64,000 nucleotides of DNA from CAYSPT01 sp964432985. GTDB taxonomy: Bacteria; Muiribacteriota; CAYSPT01. The stretch covers positions 1 through 64,000 of the forward strand of contig CAYSPT010000020.1 in assembly GCA_964432985.1 (NCBI GenBank). The letters run 5' to 3'. The position numbers and the translations under genes are program-made. Below are positions 42,726 to 51,313 of the stretch, one piece after another (positions within the stretch are counted from its first letter, which is position 1; every line of letters starts with the position of its first letter). The notes under the pieces were generated by a model. The model did not search any database. It had not been told where the DNA came from and saw only the letters and a list, made by a program, of their open reading frames with translations.

Positions 42726-44231
42726 TTAAGTGCGGCCGCGTCTCTCCATCTCATCACGAACCAACATCGCCGCTTCGGGCAGGAGCGGTTCCTGCAGCAG
42801 TACTGACAGATAATCGGTCCCCAGAGCCGCGGTCAGTCTGCCCAGAGCTTCAACCGCCGCCACCCTGACTTCGGGGGGAGTTTCCAGGTGTACAACCAGT
42901 CTCATGAGGGGCTTTGAGACGGTACCATCACTGGTCTTTCCTAGAGCACGCACCACGTTCACCCGCACATCGGAGTCCGGATCAGCCAATGCATCCAGCA
43001 GGGGTTCAACCACCTGGATGGCACCTATTTCACCAAGAGCATACGCACCGCTGGCACGGATCCATTTGCGGGGGTCTTTCAGCATAGTGACCAGGATGTT
43101 GATTGCCCTCAGACCACCAAAACTCCACAGCGCCCGGGCTGTATTGGCCCGAACCCGGTTGTCGGGATCTTCCAGAAGTGGAATAAGCAACCGGGCGTGT
43201 TTCTCTTCTCCGATCTGACCGATAGCTTCGACGGCATTGGCGCGGACCCTACGGTCTTCGTCACGTAGATAGGGAATGAGGTAGTCGACGGCCATTTTAA
43301 TCTCAAGCATTCCCAGAATCTGCACCATGATAGCCCGGGAGAAACTGTTTTTCTGTCTATGCAGCAAATCCACCAGACTGTTAACTAGCTCATCCCCTGC
43401 AAAATTGCTCAGGGCGAAGGCTATTTCTGATGAAAGGTCGATATCCAGCTTTGTCAGGCTGGAAAGCAGGATTTTCAGCCGCAACCTTCGTTCGGCTTCA
43501 TTTGGAAGATCACCAGAGTCCGGGGGGATCTCATGATCACCATCAGCACCGGAATCGTCAACAGGATGAATCACCGGGGGAGACTCCTGCGGAGCCGGGG
43601 CAGGTTCGGGCACCGCCCGGGGTGTTTCAGGGAGCGTTTCAGTAAGAGGGGGCTCATTCGCTCTCTTGAGAGCGACCGTTTCCCGTGGAGCGACCGCTCC
43701 CGCCTTCGGGGGAACGACCGCTTCCGTCCCCTGGGTGGCGGCAGGCGGACCATCATCACTCATTTCCCCGGGAGGTTCCTGTTCAGCGGCAGGTTCCGTT
43801 TCTTCCCCTGACGGAATAGAATTGATCATACTCATTATCTCTCCAGCGCCGGCGGTATTCAACACCTCGGAGAACTCGTCCCGTTCCACCTGGTTCAACT
43901 CCGCCACCAACGGATCAAGCAGAGGCATGAGTTGTTTGGCCGGAGCCCGGCAAAAAGCCATGGCGGCAGCCTGTTTGGCGGGCCAGAACACTGGTTCGCG
44001 GACAATTACGCCTACCAGCGGCTCAAGAATCATATCCAGAGGGAACTTCACAAAAATCAACCTGCTGGCTGCGCAACGAACATATTCCGACGGTGAGTTC
44101 AAACACTGGGCAACTGCTCTAAAAAAGGCCAGATCTCTTGGAAAATCCTGTTTTTCCAGTGATTCGATAAGCTTAATCCTACCAAGAGGATTATCATTTT
44201 TTATCGCTTCAATAAACGTCTCTACATTCAC
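42726..44231 (-). CDS. HEAT-repeat protein with proline-rich linker
   Basis: A 501-residue soluble protein. The N-terminal 130 residues have HEAT-like helices (YVRCAASRLIFVKFPLD). Residues about 135-250 are a Pro/Glu/Ala-rich linker. Residues 255-495 carry six or so canonical HEAT units such as DRRVRANAVEAIGQIGEEKH, DNRVRANTARALWSFGGLRA and DSDVRVNVVRALGKTSDG. GTG start chosen because GGAGGAGGG lies just upstream. It has the same HEAT, proline linker, HEAT plan as the cytosolic half of the large gene downstream, so the two may be paralogues. Role unknown; a protein scaffold is likely. Confidence 0.85.
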   Translation of the reverse strand: MNVETFIEAIKNDNPLGRIKLIESLEKQDFPRDLAFFRAVAQCLNSPSEYVRCAASRLIFVKFPLDMILEPLVGVIVREPVFWPAKQAAAMAFCRAPAKQLMPLLDPLVAELNQVERDEFSEVLNTAGAGEIMSMINSIPSGEETEPAAEQEPPGEMSDDGPPAATQGTEAVVPPKAGAVAPRETVALKRANEPPLTETLPETPRAVPEPAPAPQESPPVIHPVDDSGADGDHEIPPDSGDLPNEAERRLRLKILLSSLTKLDIDLSSEIAFALSNFAGDELVNSLVDLLHRQKNSFSRAIMVQILGMLEIKMAVDYLIPYLRDEDRRVRANAVEAIGQIGEEKHARLLIPLLEDPDNRVRANTARALWSFGGLRAINILVTMLKDPRKWIRASGAYALGEIGAIQVVEPLLDALADPDSDVRVNVVRALGKTSDGTVSKPLMRLVVHLETPPEVRVAAVEALGRLTAALGTDYLSVLLQEPLLPEAAMLVRDEMERRGRT

Positions 44232-44376
44232 CAGGCACCCTCCTCCCGGGTTCACCATTAATATCATAGGTAATTGCGGTACCCACGTCAAGAGCCTCAT
44301 CAACGGACTGTTGCTCCGTGCTTCAGCGGCGGTAACAATAGCACCCGAATTCAGGTACCCGCTTGGAGTAAGGAAG

Positions 44377-44526
44377 TTGAGACAGATAGGTGCTTACATC
44401 GAACGAGATATAAGAATTACACTCAGCTACCCCCTGGTGGCTGGATTCATGCTGGTCGGGGCCACCGCAGCACTGTTGATATTTTTCTTTCTCGGGAAAT
44501 TAACCGGAAATCTGGAAGAGTACTAA
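44377..44526 (+). CDS. small membrane ORF resembling a GspF/PilC fragment
   Basis: A 49-codon frame from a TTG with GGAG 8 bases upstream. It reads LRQIGAYIERDIRITLSYPL followed by one hydrophobic segment (GFMLVGATAALLIFFFLGKL). The pattern AYIERDIR...LSYPL is like the start of a T2SSF domain in GspF/PilC platform proteins. It could be a remnant of such a gene or a real small membrane protein. The frame is open further upstream but runs antisense into the HEAT gene. Confidence 0.35.
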   Translation: MRQIGAYIERDIRITLSYPLVAGFMLVGATAALLIFFFLGKLTGNLEEY

Positions 44527-44891
44527 ATAACAGGATTCAGACTACTCTGGATACCAGGCTGGCTAACTCGTATGCTGACAGGCTGCGGGCTGCGGAAACC
44601 GAGATGCTGCAATGAGGGCACCGCTGCTGATGAAATGTATCACCTGTCGACTGGTCGGGGAACAGCATTGACTTCATCGAAGTATTGCACAGAGGGCACT
44701 GCACAAGACATCACCTCACCAGAATAAGCTCGCTAATTTCATACGCACGCCTGCTGCGGCGATTCGCGAAATTAACGGACTAGTATTTTGAACATGCATC
44801 GGCAGGGAGAGCTCAACTTCAAAGGAAAAAACAAGGTAGCAGCGCAGAAAGCGGCGGAGAAGGAATCCCTGCCACTATCCATCCGTATACA

Positions 44892-44921
44892 TTGACAGAG
44901 TTTTCGCGTGATTGGTACAAT
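44892..44921 (+). promoter_or_regulatory. sigma70-type promoter for the HEAT-TM-TPR gene
   Basis: A perfect TTGACA and TACAAT are 18 bases apart, 86 bases upstream of the TTG start. The rest of the 480 bases from 44527 to here holds no gene I can support. Confidence 0.7.
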
Positions 44922-45007
44922 TAACGAAGAGAAACAATTGAAGTACATAGTGTACCTCTGCAGGTGCACAGCATATCTGATGCCTGAGAAATGGAGATGA
45001 AGCCGGT

Positions 45008-48000
45008 TTGCCAGACCTGGAAACACTCCGAGAAATGATCAGCAGCGAAGATCTGGATATTCGTAAACAGGCTGTCATGGCCCTGGGGGAGTCGGATGTC
45101 CGGGAAGCGGTCGACTTGCTGCTCGAGGCAGCTCAGGACCACGAACTTTCAGTTCGTTATTTTGCCAGAAAAGCTTTAAAAAAGCTAAAAGAAAAGCTTA
45201 ATATAAAAGAGGAAGAACTGGAAAGCAACCTGGAAAAAGTTTACATCGAGCGTCAGATGAGCAATCTCGACAAACAGGATCCCCAGATTCGCATCCAGGC
45301 CGCCTTGAAACTTGCGGAATTCAAAGACCCCGAATTGCTTCCCCGAATTATCGAACAGTTGCACGCTGAAGAGCACAAGCACGTAATTGCCACTCTGGTG
45401 AAAACAATCGGAATACTCGGCGACGAATGCGTTATCCCGGTCCTCTCCCCCTATTTAAAAGACGCTGACAGCCGGGTCAGGGCAAATACAATAGAGGCAC
45501 TTGAAGCAGTGCAGGTGGCGAAGACTTTTAATCTGGTTTCCCCTCTGCTGAACGACAGCAATCCCCGCGTTGTGGCCAATGCCGCCAAGACTCTCTGGAA
45601 TTTTTCCCCCCTCAAGGCCATGACCCGGCTCAGAGAAATGAGCCGCAACCACGATGTAACCGTTCGTAAAAGCGCCGTTTTTGCTCTGGGTCGAATCGGT
45701 ACGGTAGAAGCCCGCCGGCTGCTTTCGAAATTGCTCAGTGACCAGGATATGGACGTAAGGCTGCAGGCTTCAATGGCCATCGCCAAAGTGGATGAAAAAC
45801 TGGCCAAAAAAGAAACAGGCGTCGTCGGCGCCCTGCGGCGGTCCCGGGGAGAGGAGCTTGCAGCAGCCGAACCTGTACAAGAGTACGAAGAGTCAAAGGA
45901 ATATGTCGAGCAGGTTTTTCAGGAAAAGAAACCTGACACCCGGATGAGTCCCCCAGTTGAACCGGTTCCGGCGCAAAAGCCTTCCGCTGCCACAGAACAA
46001 AGACCGACATCCACCGACATAGAAGCCTTTATCGACGAAGCCTTTCATGACATCGATGAGCCCGACGTTTTTGGGGAAACCCCGGAGCCTGTCAGCCGGT
46101 CACCTGAGATGCAAGAGCCAGCCGCGCAGCTTCCCCCAACGGATTCTCGACCGGCCCCAACGGATTCTCAACCAGCCCCACTCGAAGCAAGCCCGGGAAG
46201 TGAAGAGCCTGTCCAGGACCCGCCAGCCCAGCCCACCGGGCCAGCACCGGTTCTGCATGAAATCCCGCCTGAGCTGGCGGCTTTCCTTCCTGAATCGCCG
46301 GTAGAGCAAGTCATAAAGGACATCGATTCAGAGGATGAAGAAATCCGCTTGCGGGCCGTGCAGGAAGCAAGCGAACTGGGCGACCCGGAAATACTGCCTC
46401 TTCTAGTGGACAGGCTCAGCCTTGAAACCAGCCGTTATGTCATTGCTACACTGGTAAAAGCTGTAGGTAACCTGGGCGGAACTTCTGTGGTAAAGCAAAT
46501 TGTCCCCTTCCTTGATTATCCCGATCCACGGGTACGGGCAAACGCGGTAGAGGGACTGGCTATGGCCAACGATCCTGAGATGGCGTATCATATTGCGCCC
46601 TTACTTGGAGATCAAGACAATCGTGTCAGGGGAAATGTCGCCACCTATCTCTGGAACAAAGATCCAGCCCTGGCCAGGGAAAAGATAGAGGCAATGCTGC
46701 AGAGTCCCAGTGTATGGGACAGGGAAAGCGCGCTTTACGCAATAGAAAAAATACGTGACGAGTCGCTCAATCCGCTTCTGAAAAAGCTCCTCAGGGATAA
46801 GAGCCTGACAATAGTGCGAAAAGCCGCCAGTCTTCTGAGCTCCTTGGATGATTCTTCCAAATCGCAGTCTCCAGCTCCATCCGCTGCGCCCAAACCAGCA
46901 CCAGCCCAAAAGGTGCCACAACCGTACATGCAGGCGGTAGCCGCTTCCAGTGCCAGTTCATCCGGAGCTGGCAAGAAAATATTTTTGTCTGTTCTGGGAA
47001 TACTGGTTGCCATCGGAATTCTATCGGGGGGCTTCATTCTCGGGATTCGGCTGGCTGCTAAAACCAGAGATAAGGAAGAGGTCAAAGTTGCTTCGGCACC
47101 GACGGATTCGCGAAAACCAAAATCCGGAAAAACAACTAATAAGAAACCTGCGAGACGCAAACCATCCTCGAGAAAGCGGCCCAGAAAATCAGGTTCGGGG
47201 ACGACCAAAGAGGCAGCTGGAAAAGAGGAGGGTACCGCGGTTGCTATGGCAGGCAGTCCGGACACTTCGGGCTCTCAGCAGACAACTGTTACACCGCCCG
47301 AAACCGCCACGACATCTCCTGACCCGACGGCCACCGCTGACGACCAGCAGGAACCTGGTATCGACTCAGGGCAAGAGATACCGCCGGAAGCAGAAGAGAA
47401 TCCCGAACTCACCCTCGAAGAAGCGCTGGCTATGCGAGATATTCTCGGCGACGATTCAATCGAACTACCTCCACCTTCCCCGGAACCGACCGGCGACACA
47501 TCACCGGACCCTGTTGCAGAGCCGGTGGTGATAGTTCCGTCGCAGCCACAACCGCCTGCACCAGTGGTGCCCGCACCGGTGGTTCCAACACCTGTCCCGC
47601 CCACGCCTGCCCCTGACATCAAACCCCCGGTTCAGGATACCGGTACTTCACAACCATCTGCGGAACCGCCCTCCCAGGATACCGGCAGCACCGCCGGAGG
47701 CCACACCAGGCCCACTTTACCAAGTGGACTCTTCATCCCTCGACCCCCGACTATCACCCGGACTACGAGCAGCAGTTCCCCTCCGGCCGCCAACAGGAAT
47801 ACAAAAGAGCTGAAAGAAAAAGCGTTCGAGCTTATGGACAAAGGAGATATGACGAGTTCGCTGAAAACCTTTAAAGAGATCGTCAAAATCGATCCCCAGG
47901 ACCCTGAAGCACTGTATTATTGCGGCCACATTCTCGTAGGCGAACGCAAGTACGAGGAATCGCTGGTTTTTTTCTCGAAAGTGATAGAGGTCGATCAAAA

Positions 48001-48793
48001 GTACGCCGACGCCTACTTCATGCAAGGCCGGGCTCTGTATGTTCTAGGAAAACTGGATCAGGCCATTGACTCCTACAATACCGGATTAAAGATCAGGACC
48101 GGCGACATTCCTGCGATGAACGAACTGGCAGATATTTTTGAACGGGCGAACAAACTCGATCAAGCAGCCGAACTGCTTGAAAAAGCAGTCAAGTCGATAA
48201 AAACCCCGAATCTCAAGTTTAGACTGGGGAAAATCTATTTGATGACCAATCGTCAGGAACAAGCAAAAACGCTGGCTGAAGCAATGACGAAAGATCATCC
48301 GCAAGCCCCTGAAGGATACAATCTTCTGGGAGAAATCTACCTGGGGGAAGGAAATCTCGATCAGGCTTCCCAGTATCTTGAAAAAGGAATTCAGTTGAAG
48401 GAAACAACGGCGGGACACAGACTTCTGGCTAAAATTCAACTGGGACGGCACGCCTATGGCGCTGCCAGACAGCATCTGAACCACGTCGTCAAACACTCCC
48501 CCAATGACCAGTGGGCTTTGTTCAATCGTGGAAGAATACTCAGGCTATTCGGTGACCTCGATGGTGCTATTCCCGACCTCGAACGCGCTCTGGCCCTCGA
48601 TCCCAACGATATTACAACCCAGGCCCACCTGGGTGACTGTTACCTGCTCAAAAAGCGTTTTAATGATGCATCAGGCCTCTATCAAAGAGCCCTGGAACTT
48701 CAACCGACACCGAATATAGAAGGAGAGCTTCGCGAGCGGCTTTCACTGGCCAAACGCGGCAAAGTCCCCGGATCTCTGCCATCGGTGTGGTAA
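45008..48793 (+). CDS. large HEAT-repeat, transmembrane, TPR protein
   Basis: A 1261-residue bitopic protein. Residues 1-275 are HEAT repeats (DSRVRANTIEALEAVQVAKT, DMDVRLQASMAIAKVDEKLA). A Pro/Glu linker follows to about 430, then a second HEAT block to about 615 (DPRVRANAVEGLAMANDPEM). A single membrane helix, IFLSVLGILVAIGILSGGFI, lies at about 657-680. Next is a Lys/Arg-rich stretch (KKPARRKPSSRKRPRKSG), a long Pro/Thr-rich linker, and at about 935-1250 a run of TPR units (GDIPAMNELADIFERANKLD, AYGAARQHLNHVVKHSPNDQ). TTG start with GGAG upstream. HEAT and TPR blocks are probably on opposite sides of the membrane. Function unknown; it looks like a scaffold bridging cytosol and envelope. 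Confidence 0.85.
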   Translation: MPDLETLREMISSEDLDIRKQAVMALGESDVREAVDLLLEAAQDHELSVRYFARKALKKLKEKLNIKEEELESNLEKVYIERQMSNLDKQDPQIRIQAALKLAEFKDPELLPRIIEQLHAEEHKHVIATLVKTIGILGDECVIPVLSPYLKDADSRVRANTIEALEAVQVAKTFNLVSPLLNDSNPRVVANAAKTLWNFSPLKAMTRLREMSRNHDVTVRKSAVFALGRIGTVEARRLLSKLLSDQDMDVRLQASMAIAKVDEKLAKKETGVVGALRRSRGEELAAAEPVQEYEESKEYVEQVFQEKKPDTRMSPPVEPVPAQKPSAATEQRPTSTDIEAFIDEAFHDIDEPDVFGETPEPVSRSPEMQEPAAQLPPTDSRPAPTDSQPAPLEASPGSEEPVQDPPAQPTGPAPVLHEIPPELAAFLPESPVEQVIKDIDSEDEEIRLRAVQEASELGDPEILPLLVDRLSLETSRYVIATLVKAVGNLGGTSVVKQIVPFLDYPDPRVRANAVEGLAMANDPEMAYHIAPLLGDQDNRVRGNVATYLWNKDPALAREKIEAMLQSPSVWDRESALYAIEKIRDESLNPLLKKLLRDKSLTIVRKAASLLSSLDDSSKSQSPAPSAAPKPAPAQKVPQPYMQAVAASSASSSGAGKKIFLSVLGILVAIGILSGGFILGIRLAAKTRDKEEVKVASAPTDSRKPKSGKTTNKKPARRKPSSRKRPRKSGSGTTKEAAGKEEGTAVAMAGSPDTSGSQQTTVTPPETATTSPDPTATADDQQEPGIDSGQEIPPEAEENPELTLEEALAMRDILGDDSIELPPPSPEPTGDTSPDPVAEPVVIVPSQPQPPAPVVPAPVVPTPVPPTPAPDIKPPVQDTGTSQPSAEPPSQDTGSTAGGHTRPTLPSGLFIPRPPTITRTTSSSSPPAANRNTKELKEKAFELMDKGDMTSSLKTFKEIVKIDPQDPEALYYCGHILVGERKYEESLVFFSKVIEVDQKYADAYFMQGRALYVLGKLDQAIDSYNTGLKIRTGDIPAMNELADIFERANKLDQAAELLEKAVKSIKTPNLKFRLGKIYLMTNRQEQAKTLAEAMTKDHPQAPEGYNLLGEIYLGEGNLDQASQYLEKGIQLKETTAGHRLLAKIQLGRHAYGAARQHLNHVVKHSPNDQWALFNRGRILRLFGDLDGAIPDLERALALDPNDITTQAHLGDCYLLKKRFNDASGLYQRALELQPTPNIEGELRERLSLAKRGKVPGSLPSVW

Positions 48794-48842
48794 CAGGTCA
48801 ACTCCAGTCGGCTGTACCTATTTTTCTATGCTACCTTGGGAT

Positions 48843-49236
48843 TCTTCTCGTTCATCACCGCTACGCCCACCATCCTGCCTGTCATCGTTCAATGTCTGCG
48901 TTGCCGCCCTGGACTCTGTAGGCATAGAAAGTGAGGATCTTCTCGTTCATCGCCGCAACGCCTCACTGGATCATGTCCTATATGCTTAATAGAAAGCAGT
49001 AAGACAGCTTGGGTTCACCATCCTGTCTGTCATCGTTCAATGTCTGCGTTGCAACCCCGGAATTCTTGACATACAGGGAGANNNNNNNNNNNNNNNNNNN
49101 NNNNNNNNNNNNNNNNNNNNNNNNNNNNNNNNNNNNNNNNNNNNNNNNNNNNNNNNNNNNNNNNNNNNNNNNNNNNNNNNNCTGTCATCGTTCAATGTCT
49201 GCGTTGCAACCCCGGAATTCTTGACATACAGGGAGA
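48843..49236. repeat. intergenic repeat cluster interrupted by the scaffold gap
   Basis: CTGTCATCGTTCAATGTCTG and following bases occur three times (48879, 49027, 49182). TCTTCTCGTTCATC followed by CCGC-ACGCC occurs twice (near 48844 and 48938). Copies at 49027-49081 and 49182-49236 are identical over all 55 bases and lie immediately on each side of the Ns. The 494-base gap between genes has no ORF I can support. Confidence 0.85.
49082..49181. other. assembly gap of 100 N
   Basis: Exactly 100 unknown bases, flanked by an identical 55 bp direct repeat. The true distance is unknown and may be zero or negative (overlapping contigs), or may hide further repeat units. Confidence 1.
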
Positions 49237-49287
49237 AAACTGGTAGTCTGTATCGTTCAATAAGTAAGAACCAGAAAAGAGAAAACA

Positions 49288-49575
49288 ATGGTACGACCGT
49301 TGACCGAACTCAGGGAAGGTGAAAAAGGAGTTGTCATCCATCTGAGGGGTGGAGAGCGTTTTCACAACCGTCTTTCAACTCTCGGTGTACGGGTAGGCGC
49401 TCCCGTAACAAAGGTGTCGTCCCAGGTACTGAAAGGTCCTGTCATCATCAATGTTGGCAGCACCCAGGTGGCAGTCGGCTACAAAATGGCAACGAAAATC
49501 ATAGTATCGAGAAAACCCTATGAAGACGAACCCTATAAAACCGAATCCAACCAACCCCAGGGAGAAATCAAGTAG
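49288..49575 (+). CDS. feoA: ferrous iron transport protein FeoA
   Basis: A 95-residue SH3-like FeoA: LTELREGEKGVVIHLRGGER, RLSTLGVRVGAPVTKVSSQV, GPVIINVGSTQVAVGYKMAT. A 20-residue polar tail follows. FeoA is a cytosolic partner of FeoB. It overlaps feoB by 56 bases, which is long and suggests tight coupling. A TTGACA lies in the repeat upstream, but its -10 is poor. Confidence 0.92.
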   Translation: MVRPLTELREGEKGVVIHLRGGERFHNRLSTLGVRVGAPVTKVSSQVLKGPVIINVGSTQVAVGYKMATKIIVSRKPYEDEPYKTESNQPQGEIK

Positions 49576-51313
49576 TGCAATCTCTGACCAAACAAAACCT
49601 CGCCTCAAGAGAATATTGCTCGTAGGGAATCCCAATGTCGGAAAAAGCGTTATCTTCACACGTCTGACCGGTGTTCAGGTCATCACGTCCAACTACCCGG
49701 GCACCACCATTGAATATATGAAAGGTTATATGCGCCTGGGTGGAGAAAAGGTGGAGATCATCGATTCTCCAGGAACGTATTCACTAGATCCGTCTTCACG
49801 GGCCGAAGAGGTCACCACGGAACTTCTGGATAAAGCGGACATAATCGTCAACGTGATCGACTCGACCAATCTGGAACGAAATCTAAATCTCACTCTCCAG
49901 TTGATAAAACGCAGGATTCCCCTGGTCATCGATCTCAATTTGTGGGACGAGACCAAGCACATCGGAATCCATATCGATCGGGCCAAATTACAGGACATAC
50001 TGGGTGTTCCGGTAGTCACCACATGCGCTCTTACCGGTGAGGGAATCAAGTATCTTCATCAAGCCCTGTTCAACGCCCGGGTCAGTCAGTACACCTATGA
50101 AGATGGCGAGCGATGGCACGATGTGGGCAATCTAGTGGAAAAGGTTCAGAAGATCACCCACCGGCACCACACCTTGCTGGAGCGGTTGGGGGACCTGTCC
50201 ATCAAACCCGGTACGGGGCTTCCCCTGGCCCTGTTGGTCATGCTGGCCGCTTTCTGGATTATCCGTTTGATCGGGGAAGGGCTGATCGGCTACCTGTTCG
50301 ATCCCCTTTTCACGAAACTATGGGCTCCCCTCGTACTCAAACTTTCCGGTCTCATTGACTCTACCACCTTCATTCATGGAGTCCTTATCGGGGATATCGG
50401 CGCGGACGGCACGATCAACTTCGTGGAGGCATTAGGGTTACTGACCACCGGCTTGTATGTGCCGATAGCCATGATTCTTCCGTATATTTTTGCGTTTTAC
50501 CTGATTCTCAGTCTCATGGAGGACCTGGGCTACCTGCCGCGGCTCAGCGTACTGGTAGACACATTCATGCACCGTCTCGGGCTGCACGGCTTCGGTGTCA
50601 TATCCATGATGCTCGCTCTGGGATGCAATGTCCCGGGGATGCTGAGCACCAGGATTCTCGAAACCAGGAGAGAGAAGTTTATCGCTGCCACGCTCATGTC
50701 GATCTCTATCCCTTGTATGGCCCAGATAGCCGTTATCGTCGGCCTGGTGGGACGGTTCGGAATCAAGGGCTTGCTGCCGGTGTTCGGCTCTCTTTTCATG
50801 GTGTGGATCGTCCTGGGATTCATACTTAATTTACTGGTGAAGGGAGAGAGCCCGGAAATTTTTCTGGAGATTCCACCATACCGCCTTCCCTACCTGCCCG
50901 CGCTTCTGAAGAAACTGCTGACACGAACCAGGCATTTTCTGGCGGAAGCGGTGCCGCTCGTGATTCTGGGGATACTGGTGATCAATATCCTTCATTGGCT
51001 CGGAATCCTGGCTTTTCTGGCCAGGATGGCCGGACCGGTGTTCACCACACTGCTCGGTCTTCCCGGGGAGACCGCCGCAGCCATGATCATCGGTTTTCTA
51101 AGAAAAGACGTGGCGGTGGGTATGCTGTCCCCGCTCAACCTGAGTTTGAAGCAGCTTATTATTGCCAGCGTCATGCTGGCAATGTACTTTCCGTGTATGG
51201 CTACCTTCGTGGTCATGATCAAGGAACTGGGACTTAAAGACATGTTTAAATCAATGCTCATAATGGTATCGTCCACGCTACTGGTGGGCATGGCATTGAA
51301 CATCCTCCTATGA
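49520..51313 (+). CDS. feoB: ferrous iron transporter FeoB, compact form
   Basis: A 597-residue FeoB. G domain: G1 GNPNVGKSVIFTRLTG, G2 SNYPGTTIEYMKG, G3 DSPGTYSL, G4 LNLWDETK with the NxxD form. The helical domain is short. The membrane part has two Gate-like motifs, GCNVPGMLSTR with IPCMAQIAV, and YFPCMATFVVM, carrying the cysteines thought to bind Fe2+. E. coli FeoB has about 770 residues, so this is a short member. The start overlaps feoA; no in-frame ATG lies later before the G1 motif. The stop overlaps the AddB-like start (ATGA). Confidence 0.93.
   Translation: MKTNPIKPNPTNPREKSSSAISDQTKPRLKRILLVGNPNVGKSVIFTRLTGVQVITSNYPGTTIEYMKGYMRLGGEKVEIIDSPGTYSLDPSSRAEEVTTELLDKADIIVNVIDSTNLERNLNLTLQLIKRRIPLVIDLNLWDETKHIGIHIDRAKLQDILGVPVVTTCALTGEGIKYLHQALFNARVSQYTYEDGERWHDVGNLVEKVQKITHRHHTLLERLGDLSIKPGTGLPLALLVMLAAFWIIRLIGEGLIGYLFDPLFTKLWAPLVLKLSGLIDSTTFIHGVLIGDIGADGTINFVEALGLLTTGLYVPIAMILPYIFAFYLILSLMEDLGYLPRLSVLVDTFMHRLGLHGFGVISMMLALGCNVPGMLSTRILETRREKFIAATLMSISIPCMAQIAVIVGLVGRFGIKGLLPVFGSLFMVWIVLGFILNLLVKGESPEIFLEIPPYRLPYLPALLKKLLTRTRHFLAEAVPLVILGILVINILHWLGILAFLARMAGPVFTTLLGLPGETAAAMIIGFLRKDVAVGMLSPLNLSLKQLIIASVMLAMYFPCMATFVVMIKELGLKDMFKSMLIMVSSTLLVGMALNILL

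Noticed and set aside
43666..44376. Long plus-strand frame opposite the HEAT gene
   Set aside because: It is antisense to HEAT repeats and proline linker; only the tail after 44377 looks independent.
49214..49242. Promoter for feoA in the repeat (TTGACA)
   Set aside because: The -10 position 17 bases on reads TAGTCT, a weak match, and the repeat context makes it unreliable.
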